Below are positions 1 through 9,599 of a DNA stretch of 64,000 nucleotides, one piece after another. How positions within the stretch are numbered: the first letter of the stretch is position 1; each line of letters opens with the position of its first letter. This DNA comes from Ficedula albicollis (Eukaryota > Chordata > Aves > Passeriformes > Muscicapidae): the NCBI RefSeq assembly GCF_000247815.1, contig NW_004775934.1, positions 310,001 through 374,000 on the forward strand. The letters run 5' to 3'. Both the position numbers and the translations under genes were made by a program. A model generated the notes under the pieces. That model ran no database searches and was not told the DNA's origin. It saw only the letters and a program-made list of their open reading frames with translations.

Positions 1-794
1 CCTAGGGATAGCAAGTCATAGGTCACAGTCACTGCTTCTGGCTAATTATAACCTTCATTCTTGATGAAATATAACAGGTTTCTCAGTACTGATGGTGTGC
101 ACTGTCCAGATACTTCTGAAAAACAAAGTGATTTTGTACCAGGCTTTTAGGTACTTCTGGATGAGGACCTATATCCTTCTTAGAAAAAACAACACTGATC
201 TAAATTAATAATTAATTCTAAATTAATAATTACTTCAGGAAACGACCTGAAGTTAAAGTGAGGTGAAGTTACTTCTCTAGAAATCCAGACTCATTCCCTA
301 AGGAAAAAGTAACCAATAAACTATTTAAAGAGCAAGCACGTACTGCAATAAAAAGCTAACATTCTATGGCTGAAACAAAACTCCAAAGGACTATGAAGAT
401 ATAATATCAGAATCCTATTCCGATACACGACTCATTGCAAAGGTCATCATGTTCCATTAAAAACATTTATTTTTAAAAGCTTAATTTGCAGGGTTGTACC
501 CTGCAAAAGCAGCTTTTATTCTGACACACTTTTAAGCATACAGGAAAGTCTTCTAAGAAGGATGGCAAACAGAAGTAATCTTTTTATAAGCTTTAAAACT
601 CACATTGTCTGAGAGATCTGTGGTATTCCTGACTGTTGGTTTTCCAACATTTACTTCATTATTATGGTCAGTTTTCATACAAAGCAAGCAAAACAAATAA
701 CAAAACTTCTGAACACAAGTTACAAGTTATTGAAAGAACAGAGACACATAAATTTGGGGGTTCTTTGTATGTGAGGACTTTCTTTTTTAATTAC
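1..794 (-). other. SRP19: SRP19 intron 3 (partial)
   Basis: AT-rich intron downstream of exon 3. No further SRP19 coding sequence, repeat or RNA gene was recognised here. Confidence 0.8.
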
Positions 795-866
795 CTCCAA
801 TAGCACATTGAATCCTACTGCTGCACATACATCTTGGATTTCTGTAGATGTGGGATTCTCAACAGC
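795..866 (-). CDS. SRP19: SRP19 coding exon 3
   Basis: This 72-nt, phase-0 exon lies between acceptor AACAG| (AG at 868-867) and donor GAG|GTAATT. It translates as AVENPTSTEIQDVCAAVGFN plus VLLE, corresponding to human AVENPTATEIQDVCSAVGLN plus VFLE. It is the last SRP19 exon inside the window. Confidence 0.95.
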
Positions 867-2989
867 CTGTTGAAACAATGTGTTAAAATTAATTAGTTTC
901 CAACTATGACCCGCCTATACAAAAATAGTTATCAGTTTCCCACCCTATACTCTGTAACTAGAAAAAACTGATGGAGAAAGACAAGGTACAAATCTAGTGT
1001 AGAATTGGTCTGTCAGTGCTGCTGTGGTTTAGAAAACATTAAAATAAAAAAAAAAAGAGCTAGGAAATCAGAAAACAGATGAGATAAAATTCACTATGGC
1101 AGGGGAGCAAGTTAAAGAATTGCTTAGAAAAAGTAATTGAAATTAATTAACAATTACTGTATGTACAGAGATACCAAAAGCTGTGAATCAGCAACAGCAA
1201 ACCTACAGCAAGGACTGAGGAAAAAAACACAAAATTTCTACCCACAGGGCAGCAGATTCCTCCCACAGGTAAACCTTTGATTGTCAGCTTGCATACTCAA
1301 GAATAACTTTATTTAAAAAAAACCAAAACAATCCAAACCCTAAGCAGGAAGGAAAGCCCTTCATATTCCCAGAACCGTTTGCTACAGTTATTACAAATGA
1401 GTGAGATGTCAAAAAACTATTTCTGGACAGATTCAAAGCAGCAGTAACAACCATGCCTGTGTGACACACAGTATAGGCTCATACAGTCAGCCACCAGAAC
1501 CCAATCATTAGCTAGCTACTCTTTCTGCATTGCTTTCAAATTCTGCAAACTACCTGTGTAGGCAGCTGAGTGCATTCAGCTCCTCATTATTTCACCTTTC
1601 TTAAGGTGATGCTCACATGAAAGCAAACACTTCAGCCCAGGGCTCTCCTACTAAATTCAAATGCTGGCACTAGGTTACCTTCAAATACACTGTAATTTTC
1701 ATGTCATGGAGGAATGCAAACATTTCCAGCACTCTAAACACTGCTACACAGTGAAACAAAATGTTCTATTTCCCTGCCGTGCATGAAATTACCTTGTCTA
1801 TAGGTATCCTTCTTCCTTCTGCTATTGTCTTCTTGTTATTCAAATAAGCTGGATAAATGCAGATGAATCTAAGAAAAGAAAACAGTGAGTTTAAGAAAGC
1901 TATATAGACACTTATGAAGTATTGTCCTAGTAAAACAGAAAATAAATGTCATGGCTACAATACATTAGTTCCGACAGCAGCTTAGAAAAGCCATTTATTT
2001 TCCCTAGACTGCTTATTAAGATCCTGCAAAATCCTACTTGAGTTATTATGGACACTGCATGACACCATTTTTTGGTGCACTATGTATACAAGGGATGACA
2101 CTGCCCATTCTGAGAGAAAAAAAAAAAAGAAAAAAAAAAGGAAAAAGAAAGGAGGCTGAGAAAGACCCTTTTGACCTATTTCTTACAACCCTGAAACCTG
2201 GATATTTCCCTGAGAGGAAGTAACATTTCCTGAAAAGGTTTTACTATGCTATTAAATAACTAAGTTCTGTGGGTTTTTTTTTTTAATTCACACACAGATT
2301 AACTCAGATTTGGGTACATGTATAAAAGCTACTGAAAAACAGCGCTGAGAAACTTGCTTAAGATTTTTCAATAGATTTACACCTGTCAAGCATATACACG
2401 GGATTAGCGCGACAGAACCTCAATTATACTGATTAGACAATTTAAAAAAACAACTAGCTGAGACCAAGGAGATATGGAAGAAGACTCGCACTGATTTAAT
2501 TAAGGATCTACGACAGCTAAGAAAATAGGGAAAAATGATAAAACATATGCTGCAGACAGATTCCAATTAGCTGAACAGCAAGAGTGACAAGGATCGCGTT
2601 CCTTGCCGCGTCTAAAAACCAGCCCAAATCACCTCAACTCTTACTGTTTTCTCCTTTTGTCAAGTAGTTTTCTCCACGCTTTATTACCGGCGTCTCTATG
2701 AGCTGACTCGGTCTGCGTTCTGCCCGGGAATTCCAGTTTCTTTACCGACTTCCCAACCACACAAGCGTCACCACCACCCCTTGCTCCTCAGGGATTTAAT
2801 TTCAACCACCATCATCCCTCACTCCACAGGGATTTAAACCACCACCCCTTGCTCCGCTCGCGTTTTCTTTTTCGCGAGCCCTCAGTGACACGCAAGCAAA
2901 GGAACCCACAGAGACCCGACCGCGCACAAGCCGTGCCCACGGTACCTCTCCTTCTCCGCCGGGGACACGGCGCTGGCGGCGGCGGCCAT
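795..2989 (-). CDS. SRP19: SRP19, signal recognition particle 19 kDa protein (5' three coding exons; gene runs off the left edge)
   Basis: SRP19 binds SRP RNA helices 6 and 8 and primes SRP54 binding during assembly of the signal recognition particle, which delivers nascent secretory proteins to the ER. Three coding exons are visible as join(2946..2989, 1793..1868, 795..866). They give 192 nt, or 64 codons, of a protein that is about 144 residues in human. The start codon is at 2989-2987 in a CpG island and opens MAAAASAVSPAEKER. Exon 2 reads FICIYPAYLNNKKTIAEGRR and then IPIDK; exon 3 reads AVENPTSTEIQDVCAAVGFN and then VLLE. All three match vertebrate SRP19, and all visible junctions have GT/AG sites. 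The exon encoding KNKMYSREW and the lysine-rich tail was not found between 1 and 794, so it must lie to the left. SRP19 lies downstream of APC in the same orientation, as in human. Confidence 0.95.
867..1792 (-). other. SRP19: SRP19 intron 2
   Basis: A 926-bp intron bounded by a consensus donor at 1792-1791 and acceptor at 868-867. Open frames inside it lack codon structure or homology. No repeat was recognised. Confidence 0.85.
1793..1868 (-). CDS. SRP19: SRP19 coding exon 2
   Basis: This 76-nt exon has acceptor CTTAG| (AG at 1870-1869) and donor AAG|GTAATT. It translates as (R)FICIYPAYLNNKKTIAEG followed by RRIPIDK. This is the most conserved N-terminal block of SRP19 and contains the RNA-binding fold's first strand and basic helix. 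Confidence 0.96.
1869..2945 (-). other. SRP19: SRP19 intron 1
   Basis: A 1077-bp intron whose 5' (right-hand) end lies in the CpG island and whose remainder is AT-rich. An A-rich purine stretch sits at about 2116-2160. No element was recognised. Confidence 0.85.
2946..2989 (-). CDS. SRP19: SRP19 coding exon 1
   Basis: This 44-nt coding part runs from the ATG (2989-2987) to donor GAGAG|GTACC (GT at 2945-2944). It encodes MAAAASAVSPAEKE plus the first two bases of an Arg codon that exon 2 completes. The alanine-rich opening resembles the human start MACAAARSPADQDR. The 5'UTR extends upstream into the CpG island; its start cannot be placed. Confidence 0.93.
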
Positions 2990-3030
2990 GACAGCAGCAC
3001 CTCCCCCACCCCGCCCTGCGCCGCGCCGCG

Positions 3031-3090
3031 CCGCGCCACGGCGGTGGATGGCCGGGCCGCGCCGAGCCGCGCCACGGCGGTGGATGGCCC
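3031..3090. repeat. 36-bp GC-rich direct repeat, two copies, in the SRP19 proximal promoter
   Basis: GCCACGGCGGTGGATGGCC occurs at 3035 and again at 3071, a spacing of 36 bp. Each copy holds the palindrome-like CCACGGCGGTGG. The pair lies 45-100 bp upstream of the SRP19 start codon, so it falls in the core promoter or 5'UTR. Confidence 0.8.
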
Positions 3091-3314
3091 GCCCCCAGCA
3101 GCCCGGTGCGAGATTCCATTGGCTAGAGGGCCGTCTGTCAAACGCCGCAGCCCGTGAGAGGGCGCCACATCACAGCCGGGGCAGCGCGCGTAGCTTCCGC
3201 CAGGCTGAGGGAGTGGGGGAGGGCATGGCGGCGGGCGGGGCGCAGGAGGTCTGGAGATGTGCGGAAGTTCCGTGACACACACCCGGGAACAAAGGGCTGC
3301 AGGCGCCGATGAAA

Positions 3315-3628
3315 CACGGGCCCTGAGGGTGGCGGTGGGCGCCAAGCCGCCGTGTGTGGCTTCACTCACGGAGCTCTAGTGATGTTTGACTCAAAGAACG
3401 ATCTAAGAAATGCCGGGAAATGTGTATTGGGTATTACCGCGGCTTCCTGTACAAGTACATGGAAAAAAATGCACGGGCCCTGAGGGTGGCGGTGGGCGCC
3501 AAGCCGCCGTGTGTGGCTTCACTCACGGAGCTCTAGTGATGTTTGACTCAAAGAACGATCTAAGAAATGCCGGGAAATGTGTATTGGGTATTACCGCAGC
3601 TTCCTGTACAATTACATGGAAAAAAATT
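3315..3628. repeat. 157-bp tandem duplication at the upstream edge of the SRP19 CpG island
   Basis: The block beginning CACGGGCCCTGAGGGTGGCG at 3315 recurs at 3472, a period of 157 bp. Homology runs to about 3627, with only a few mismatches between copies (for example ccgcgg against ccgcag, and acaagtac against acaattac). It lies roughly 330-640 bp upstream of the SRP19 ATG. Confidence 0.92.
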
Positions 3629-3834
3629 ACCTTTGAATTTATGGGCTAGAGGACCAGGCAGGGAGGTGGATTGAAAACTGAGGCTGAACAGTGAGCCCTG
3701 AAGGGAGGTGATGAATGATGAGCGGTACTAAGTCTGAGTGGAGCTCTAGGGTCAGTAGTGGGCCCGGTCGTGTGTCACACCCTCAGGAACGCCGTGGATG
3801 AGGGGCAGGTGCGCCCGTAGCGATGGTGACACAG
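3629..3834. other. Intergenic, nothing recognised
   Basis: Moderately GC-rich sequence between the 157-bp duplication and the CR1 element. No gene or known repeat could be identified. Confidence 0.5.
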
Positions 3835-4735
3835 CGGTGCCGCCGCGCTGGTGGCATCGAGCTGTGGGTGCTGGCCGATACACCAGAGGGTCCTGCTGCC
3901 ATCCAGAGGGGCCTGGGCCGACTGGAGAAAGGGACCGACAGGAACCTCAAGCGGTTCAGCACGGGAAGAACCAAGTCCTGCAGCTGAGAACAACCCCCGG
4001 CACCAGCACGGGCTGGGAATGCCCAGCTGGGAAGCAGTTTTCCTGCAGCTGAGAACAACCCCCGGCACCAGCACGGGCTGGGAATGCCTAGCTGGGAAGC
4101 AGTTTGTCAGGAAAGGCCCTGGGGCTCCTGCTGGACCCCGATCCGAACATGAGCCAGTGTCGAGTCCCTGTGACAAGGCCAGTGGTGTCCGGGCTGCAGC
4201 ACAAGAAGTGTTGCCAGCAGAGCAGGGGAGGTGATCCTGCCCCCTCAGCACTGCAGAGGCCACACCAGGAGTGCCAGGCCCAGCTTGGGCTCCCCCGGGT
4301 AAGACAGACACAGACACAATGGAGAAAGTCCAGTGCATGGTCACCAAGGCCATAGAGGGACTGGAGCAGCTCGTCCTGGAGAAAAGGCTCAGGGGATCTC
4401 ACCAATGCCCATAAACAGCTGCAGGGAGGGCGCAAGGAAGATGGATCCAGGCTCTTTCCAGGGGTGCCCAGTGAACAGCACCAGAGATGATGGGTGCACA
4501 CTGAAACACAGGAGACTCCCTCTGAACATCACAAAACTCCCTTTCCCTGCAAGGATGACTGAACACTGGCACAGGTTGCTCAGAGAGGTGGCAGTGTCTC
4601 CATCCTTTGAGATACTGAAAAGCTGTATGGGAGTGATCCTGGACTACCAGCTCTTGGTGGCCCGGCTGGAGCTGTGGTTGGACCAGATGACATCCAGAGA
4701 TTCCTGCCAGCCTCAACCATTCACCCTGTGAATTT
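3835..4735 (+). mobile_element. CR1 LINE fragment (3' part of ORF2 and 3'UTR), sense strand +
   Basis: The order of recognisable CR1 motifs is: gatacaccagagggtcctgc, ccatccagaggggcctgg, the caccagcacgggctggg block, gaggtgatcctgccccctca, ctggagaaaaggctcagggg, and a terminal gttggaccagatgac with caaccattcaccctgtga. This matches the end of avian CR1 reverse-transcriptase ORF2 running into the 3'UTR. It is broken by indels and stops, so it is inactive. It carries an internal 65-bp tandem duplication. Open frames across it on both strands are relics or shadows of this element. Confidence 0.85.
3977..4106. repeat. 65-bp tandem duplication inside the CR1 fragment
   Basis: The unit starting CCTGCAGCTGAGAACAACCC at 3977 recurs at 4042. 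The copies are nearly identical, with one clear difference (gcccagc against gcctagc). A CR1 consensus has this block once, so the second copy arose after insertion. Confidence 0.9.
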
Positions 4736-4834
4736 GACAGGTCACATTTTGTGCACTGTTACACACTTCATACAGCAGCAATGTACCAGGACAAAGAACT
4801 GAAGGTATCTATTTAGTATTTATTTGGTGGTGTC

Positions 4835-4850
4835 TTTTTTTTTTTTTTTT

Positions 4851-4897
<47 letters not shown>

Positions 4898-4916
4898 TTT
4901 TTTTTTTTTTTTTTTT
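4835..4916. repeat. Homopolymer block T17-C46-T19
   Basis: Positions 4835-4851 are T, 4852-4897 are C, and 4898-4916 are T: an 82-nt pure pyrimidine tract. The minus strand is an A-G46-A tract capable of G-quadruplex or triplex formation. Exact lengths in such tracts are unreliable. Confidence 0.9.
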
Positions 4917-7508
4917 CCTGCTCCACCAACACATCCAGCTGGCAACAAAATATTGAACAGGGGATGCTAAGACCCAATGCACACAGAGTTTCCCCAGGGA
5001 AGAACTGCAAGCACCATTCATGAAAACTTGGAAGAGTTAAGAGTTATGGAGAAGCTTCAGAAAGAATCAGGGTGTCACAGATGAAAAAGTTACTGTCTGT
5101 TCTGGCTTTTGAAGAATGAGCAGTTTTGTTGTCTTCTGTCTTTGCTCTCATTCTGTCAGAATGAATGCATTGCACAAAATAGTGCAGAAAACACGAACAG
5201 CACAACTATGCGGCATCAGCAGGAGCAAGCAGCTTTTGGAAGTGTGACTGCAGCTGTCTGGGACCAGCTCAGCGACTTGGCAGCTTCTCACAAACGTGAC
5301 TCAACAAGCTCCTCAGCTGAAAAACAAGGTTATGTAAATGAGTTGTGCCAGTTATGAAGGAAGTTTTTGATGCAATACTTGTCCAGTGCTTGTCCAGACA
5401 TGTTTTATGAGGGTTATCTCCATATTACCATCAAAGTGACTGATAAAGAGGCAAGTGTAACTAAGAGATAATCCATTGCAAATAATTACTTAGATTTTGT
5501 TGCTTAGCAACAAAATGTTCTCGTCTTTTTAGCAGTAGCTTGATAATGGATTTCCTGTGTCTTTCTTTGCAGTGTTTTTATTTTAAATCTCCATTACTTG
5601 CACACACTTGTCTTTCTATTGAATGACTTTCCTGAGATCCCTAGCACCTAAAAAGTGTCAAGAGTTGCCATTAGGGATTTGGGTTTAGTTGAGGCATGTT
5701 ATTAAGGAGGGGTGAGTCCTCTTTCTCTAGCTTAAAAGGCTAGTGCTGTTTCATAGCTTCCTAATGATTAGGAAGATAGTAGGGAAGATCAGTTCTCAAA
5801 GTTAGCTAGAGGGGTTGATTGTTTTAATGGCTTATCTTGTAAAACAATATTTAAATTTAGTGTTGCAAAAGATATATAGCCTGTATCAGCACTTGTGAAA
5901 TACAAAGGGTATGAAGACAAAAATTATTTTCCACATCTTTTTCAGATGGAAAGATATTTTTAAAATTGTCAGAAATGGAGTTTGTGAAATTACAGATTGG
6001 ATGACATGGTGAACATAAGTGACCACACAGGAGAAGCATAATTTTTTTTTCTGCAGATCTCCTTATTACTTACCAATCTCCTTTATGGGTTCTAGAATTC
6101 ACAATATCTTGAAACCAGGATGCCTAAAATGAAGCCGTGAGTAGAGACATGTCAGTCTAATCCCCATCATCACTGTAGAATGACTTCATTGAGTATATGG
6201 CGTCCAATCACTGCATTTGTTCTAGTGTCATAAGAAATACATTTCAGAGTTGAATTCTGCATATTTCCAGCCTGAGGAATTCAGAGACAGAAGTAGGTCA
6301 CGAAGCATTCCAGCTCAGGCACACTGTAGCTGCATGAATTTCCTGAGTATCTGCTGGCCCTGGACTCAGAAATGGAATGAAGCACTCAACACCTGACAGC
6401 TTTCAAGCAATTCAAAACAGTGTGAAGAGAAGGTACAATTGCTGGTGAAGACAGGACTTGTACACATCTGCAGGAAAACATCAAGACTGCAGATAATGCC
6501 TTTGGAGAGTAGTAGCAGGGATACTGGTCTTGGAAAACTGTGTATAACTTGGTGAGGTTGTTCCATCTGTGGCCGCAGTGGAAGGGAAGGGGCAGGGAAT
6601 GAGGATTACTACAAAATCCTAGAGCAGAGAATTCTGTCTCTCTGTACACTGTCACTAGCAAGTCAGGTGTCCTGATTGAGACTCTGTTTTTACTGTTAGT
6701 GGTGTTTGGAGAAGAAAAAAAAAAAAATCCCCAACAAAACCCAAAAAGAAACCCCCCTCAAACCTTGAAGACAACCCATTCCTAAAGAAAACAACCCAGA
6801 AACAAGAGTCCTGTACAAATAAGAAATAGCAATTCAAAGTGGTTGTGAGATTGCTGCAATTCTGGGGTAAATGCAAATGCCCTAACTGGAAGTGAGAGCC
6901 CAAGAAAATGGAGAGGATTTGAGGTGACACAGCTTGTATGTGATAGTATTTTACTGGAAGTGTCACAGTGTCTGCTTATTCACACCTTGCATCTATGTTC
7001 AGCTTCTTCTCAGTGGAGGCTACACTCCATAATCTAAACATGCTAAAAATACCTACATAATAATAAGACTAGTGAAGTTATTCAGGAGAGAGCAGATTTT
7101 CAGCTGGACTGATGGAACAGCTCTGTAGTGCACTGCAGATAAAATGCAGAACAGGGATGTGGAGGGAAATCTTCATTTGTTCAGTGATCACTGAAGGGAA
7201 GGGGGCAGCATGCAAAGGTTTTTATTCACAATTTTTGTAAATGAAATTCCAGAAGGGTATTTTTAAGTCAAATATAAGGGCTGGGAAAAAATTCACAAAA
7301 CTTTCGTTGTGAAAAACACTTCATGAACTCAAGCTGGAAGTTGCAGGTTGGTCCATCCAACAGCGAATTTTCAACAGCATAGAGAGAAAATGATGCTGTC
7401 TTTAATTTAGTTTCATTTTGCTAGTATTTACTTACTATGAAACTTCAACACACAGAATTAACCACACAAATTGCCACTTTTACAAGACTATGCGCCATTT
7501 TCCCAAAG
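4917..7508. other. Intergenic, no gene recognised
   Basis: AT-rich sequence between the homopolymer block and a CR1 tail. Open frames of 60-105 codons occur on both strands but have no recognisable protein similarity, splice structure or conserved motif. No RNA gene was seen. Confidence 0.6.
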
Positions 7509-7602
7509 CAAGTGGTGTCCTATCCATGGCAGTTTCAACCCAGAACTGGGTGATTTCTAATGTTTCTTTCCTACTCAAGCCATTCTGTGATTCTGTGATT
7601 TT
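7509..7602 (+). mobile_element. CR1 LINE 3'-end remnant, sense strand +
   Basis: Diverged CR1 3'UTR: tggtgtcctatccatggcag, then aactgggtgatttct, ending at gccattctgtgattctgtga. That ending is the CR1 3' terminus with its octamer tail repeated twice. Only the last 90-100 bp remain, consistent with 5' truncation. Confidence 0.75.
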
Positions 7603-7799
7603 AAATCCATAGACTACCTTTTGGTTTTAATGATCCAGAATCCTGTCTGCTACATAAGTGCTTCCGGAAGAGGCACTGCCTCATGCCCATACAGAGAACA
7701 CCAACACAGCATTCTTTATGAATCAGCAGAAGCACCACTTCTGTTCATCTCAATGGCAGAGGACTATAAACAACGTCAATAGCTTATTTAAGGAGCATG

Positions 7800-9275
7800 G
7801 GATGTTCTAAAGCCACTTGAGGCTTAAATGTTTCAATCTGTGTAAGTACTGCACCACCAAGAGGAGCTGACAAGTGGCCTTTAAACAACCAGCCTGACTT
7901 CTATGGTGTTTGGAGCTAAAAGTCTTTTGGATTTTGTCACCTACACTCAAGCCTTGACTTGCATAAATTAATGTAGGAAATACAAACAATATATACAGTG
8001 TTTCACTGAGATCCTGAGGAGAATGCTGGGCACCACATTGCCAAGATTCTATCAAAATCCCTATTAGCTGGCCACAATGGCAGAGTGGAAAACCATGGAT
8101 TTCTATCCATCTCTCATTCCTTCTGATTGCAAAGACTGTATTTCTTAAATACAGAGCTCAGTTTTACACCCATTTGTTGTCCTTCTGCTTTAGCCTTGTA
8201 AAGCAGCTGACAGGTGTTTGAATTCACAGCTGTGTACAGCCAGCTTCCAAGATCAAAAGAAACCATGAGTTATCTGTGTGTGACATGGTAATACAGTATT
8301 TGCACTGACTTCAGAGTTTCACTTCAGCTAGATTTTCACTTCCAACAAGTTCAAATGATTTATGTTCTGGTTTTGGCTGGGATAGTTAATTTTCTTTCCA
8401 GTAAGTAGTACTGTTTTGAATTTAATACGAAAACATTGAAAATGCACTGATGTTTTTGTTGCTAAACTAAGTTTCTCATGCCCTGCCAGGAAGAGATTTG
8501 AGGGGCACAAGAAGCTGAGGGGAGGACACATAAACCAGGATGTTCTAAAGCCACTTGAGGCTTAAATGTTTCAATCTGTGTAAGTACTGCACCACCAAGA
8601 GGAGCTGACAAGTGGCCTTTAAACAACCAGCCTGACTTCTATGGTGTTTGGAGCTAAAAGTCTTTTGGATTTTGTCACCTACACTCAAGCCTTGACTTGC
8701 ATAAATTAATGTAGGAAATACAAACAATATATACAGTGTTTCACTGAGATCCTGAGGAGAATGCTGGGCACCACATTGCCAAGATTCTATCAAAATCCCT
8801 ATTAGCTGGCCACAATGGCAGAGTGGAAAACCATGGATTTCTATCCATCTCTCATTCCTTCTGATTGCAAAGACTGTATTTCTTAAATACAGAGCTCAGT
8901 TTTACACCCATTTGTTGTCCTTCTGCTTTAGCCTTGTAAAGCAGCTGACAGGTGTTTGAATTCACAGCTGTGTACAGCCAGCTTCCAAGATCAAAAGAAA
9001 CCATGAGTTATCTGTGTGTGACATGGTAATACAGTATTTGCACTGACTTCAGAGTTTCACTTCAGCTAGATTTTCACTTCCAACAAGTTCAAATGATTTA
9101 TGTTCTGGTTTTGGCTGGGATAGTTAATTTTCTTTCCAGTAAGTAGTACTGTTTTGAATTTAATACGAAAACATTGAAAATGCACTGATGTTTTTGTTGC
9201 TAAACTAAGTTTCTCATGCCCTGCCAGGAAGAGATTTGAGGGGCACAAGAAGCTGAGGGGAGGACACATAAACCA
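7800..9275. repeat. 738-bp tandem duplication (two head-to-tail copies)
   Basis: Unit 1 spans 7800-8537 and unit 2 spans 8538-9275. The spacing is exactly 738 bp throughout and no difference was noticed on reading, so the event is very recent or is an assembly artefact. Left-edge homology begins at 7800/8538 and ends at 8538/9276, so junction microhomology is at most about 1 bp. The right quarter of each unit is the 5' part of an LTR. Identical small open frames at 7807-8055 and 8545-8793, and at 8328-8531 and 9066-9269, are by-products of the duplication and not a gene family. Confidence 0.95.
8363..8537 (+). mobile_element. Truncated extra copy of the LTR 5' part, made by the 738-bp duplication
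   Basis: The first ~175 bp of the LTR at 9101 appear here in the first unit and stop at the duplication junction, right after cacataaacca. It is a product of the tandem duplication, not a second insertion. Confidence 0.85.
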
Positions 9276-9599
9276 GCCAAAGGGATATTCCAGACCTTAT
9301 GGCATCATGCTGAGGATATACCTGTGGAGAAAGTAGGCTGGAGGCTCATGCTCAGGGATTGCCTAGGAATCAATCAGCAAGTGGTGAGCAATTGTATTGT
9401 GAATCACTTGTTTCTGTATATTCTCTGTTATTATTATTATTATTAATCGTAATTTTCTTCCTTTTCTGTTTATTCAACTGTCTTTATCTGAATCTATGAG
9501 TTTTCTCATTTTTACTCTTCTGATTGTCTTCCCCACTCCACTGGAGGGGAGTGAGTGACTGGCTAGTGCTTGGTTGCCAATTCTGGTTAAACAATGCCA
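9101..9599 (+). mobile_element. Solo LTR of an avian ERVL-type endogenous retrovirus, sense strand +
   Basis: The element opens TGTTCTGGTTTTGGCTGGGA and closes near ctggttaaacaatgcca. Ordered LTR landmarks include gggcacaagaagctgagggg, ccaaagggatattccagacc, catcatgctgaggatatacc (where related LTRs carry a TATA box), gtttattcaactgtctttat, gagttttctcatttttactc and ggaggggagtgagtgactgg. This pattern is known from avian ERVL-type LTRs. No internal gag, pol or env lies on either side, so it is a solo LTR and inactive. Its first ~175 bp belong to the 738-bp duplication. Confidence 0.8.
9429..9447. repeat. (TTA)n microsatellite inside the LTR
   Basis: A short run of TTA/ATT triplets (ttattattattattatta) inside the LTR. 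Confidence 0.8.

Larger units (their letters stand above)
2850..3380 (-). promoter_or_regulatory. SRP19: CpG-island promoter of SRP19
   Basis: This is the only sharply GC- and CpG-rich stretch near the SRP19 ATG (2989), set in AT-rich surroundings. A CCAAT box lies on the gene strand at 3122-3118 (plus-strand attgg), about 130 bp upstream of the ATG. Two copies of a 36-bp GC-rich unit containing GCCACGGCGGTGGATGG lie between the CCAAT box and the ATG. No TATA box was seen, as is usual for a housekeeping CpG-island promoter. The transcription start is not determinable. Confidence 0.75.

Noticed and set aside
2802..3369. Overlapping open frames of 75-185 codons on both strands around the SRP19 promoter
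   Set aside because: They arise from high GC content in the CpG island and low stop-codon frequency. Proline/arginine/alanine-rich translations show no homology and only the SRP19 exon 1 frame fits a spliced gene.
3775..4731. Several open frames of 83-192 codons on both strands
   Set aside because: They fall on the CR1 fragment; the sense frames are broken relics of its ORF2 and the antisense frames are shadows.
4809..5021. Minus-strand frames encoding poly-glycine flanked by poly-lysine
   Set aside because: They are translations of the T17-C46-T19 homopolymer block, not protein-coding sequence.
7807..9269. Two pairs of identical small proteins (82 and 67 residues), possible paralogous genes
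   Set aside because: Identity is explained by the 738-bp tandem duplication, which copies coding and non-coding sequence alike. There is no start context, splice structure or homology, and the 67-residue pair is antisense to LTR sequence.
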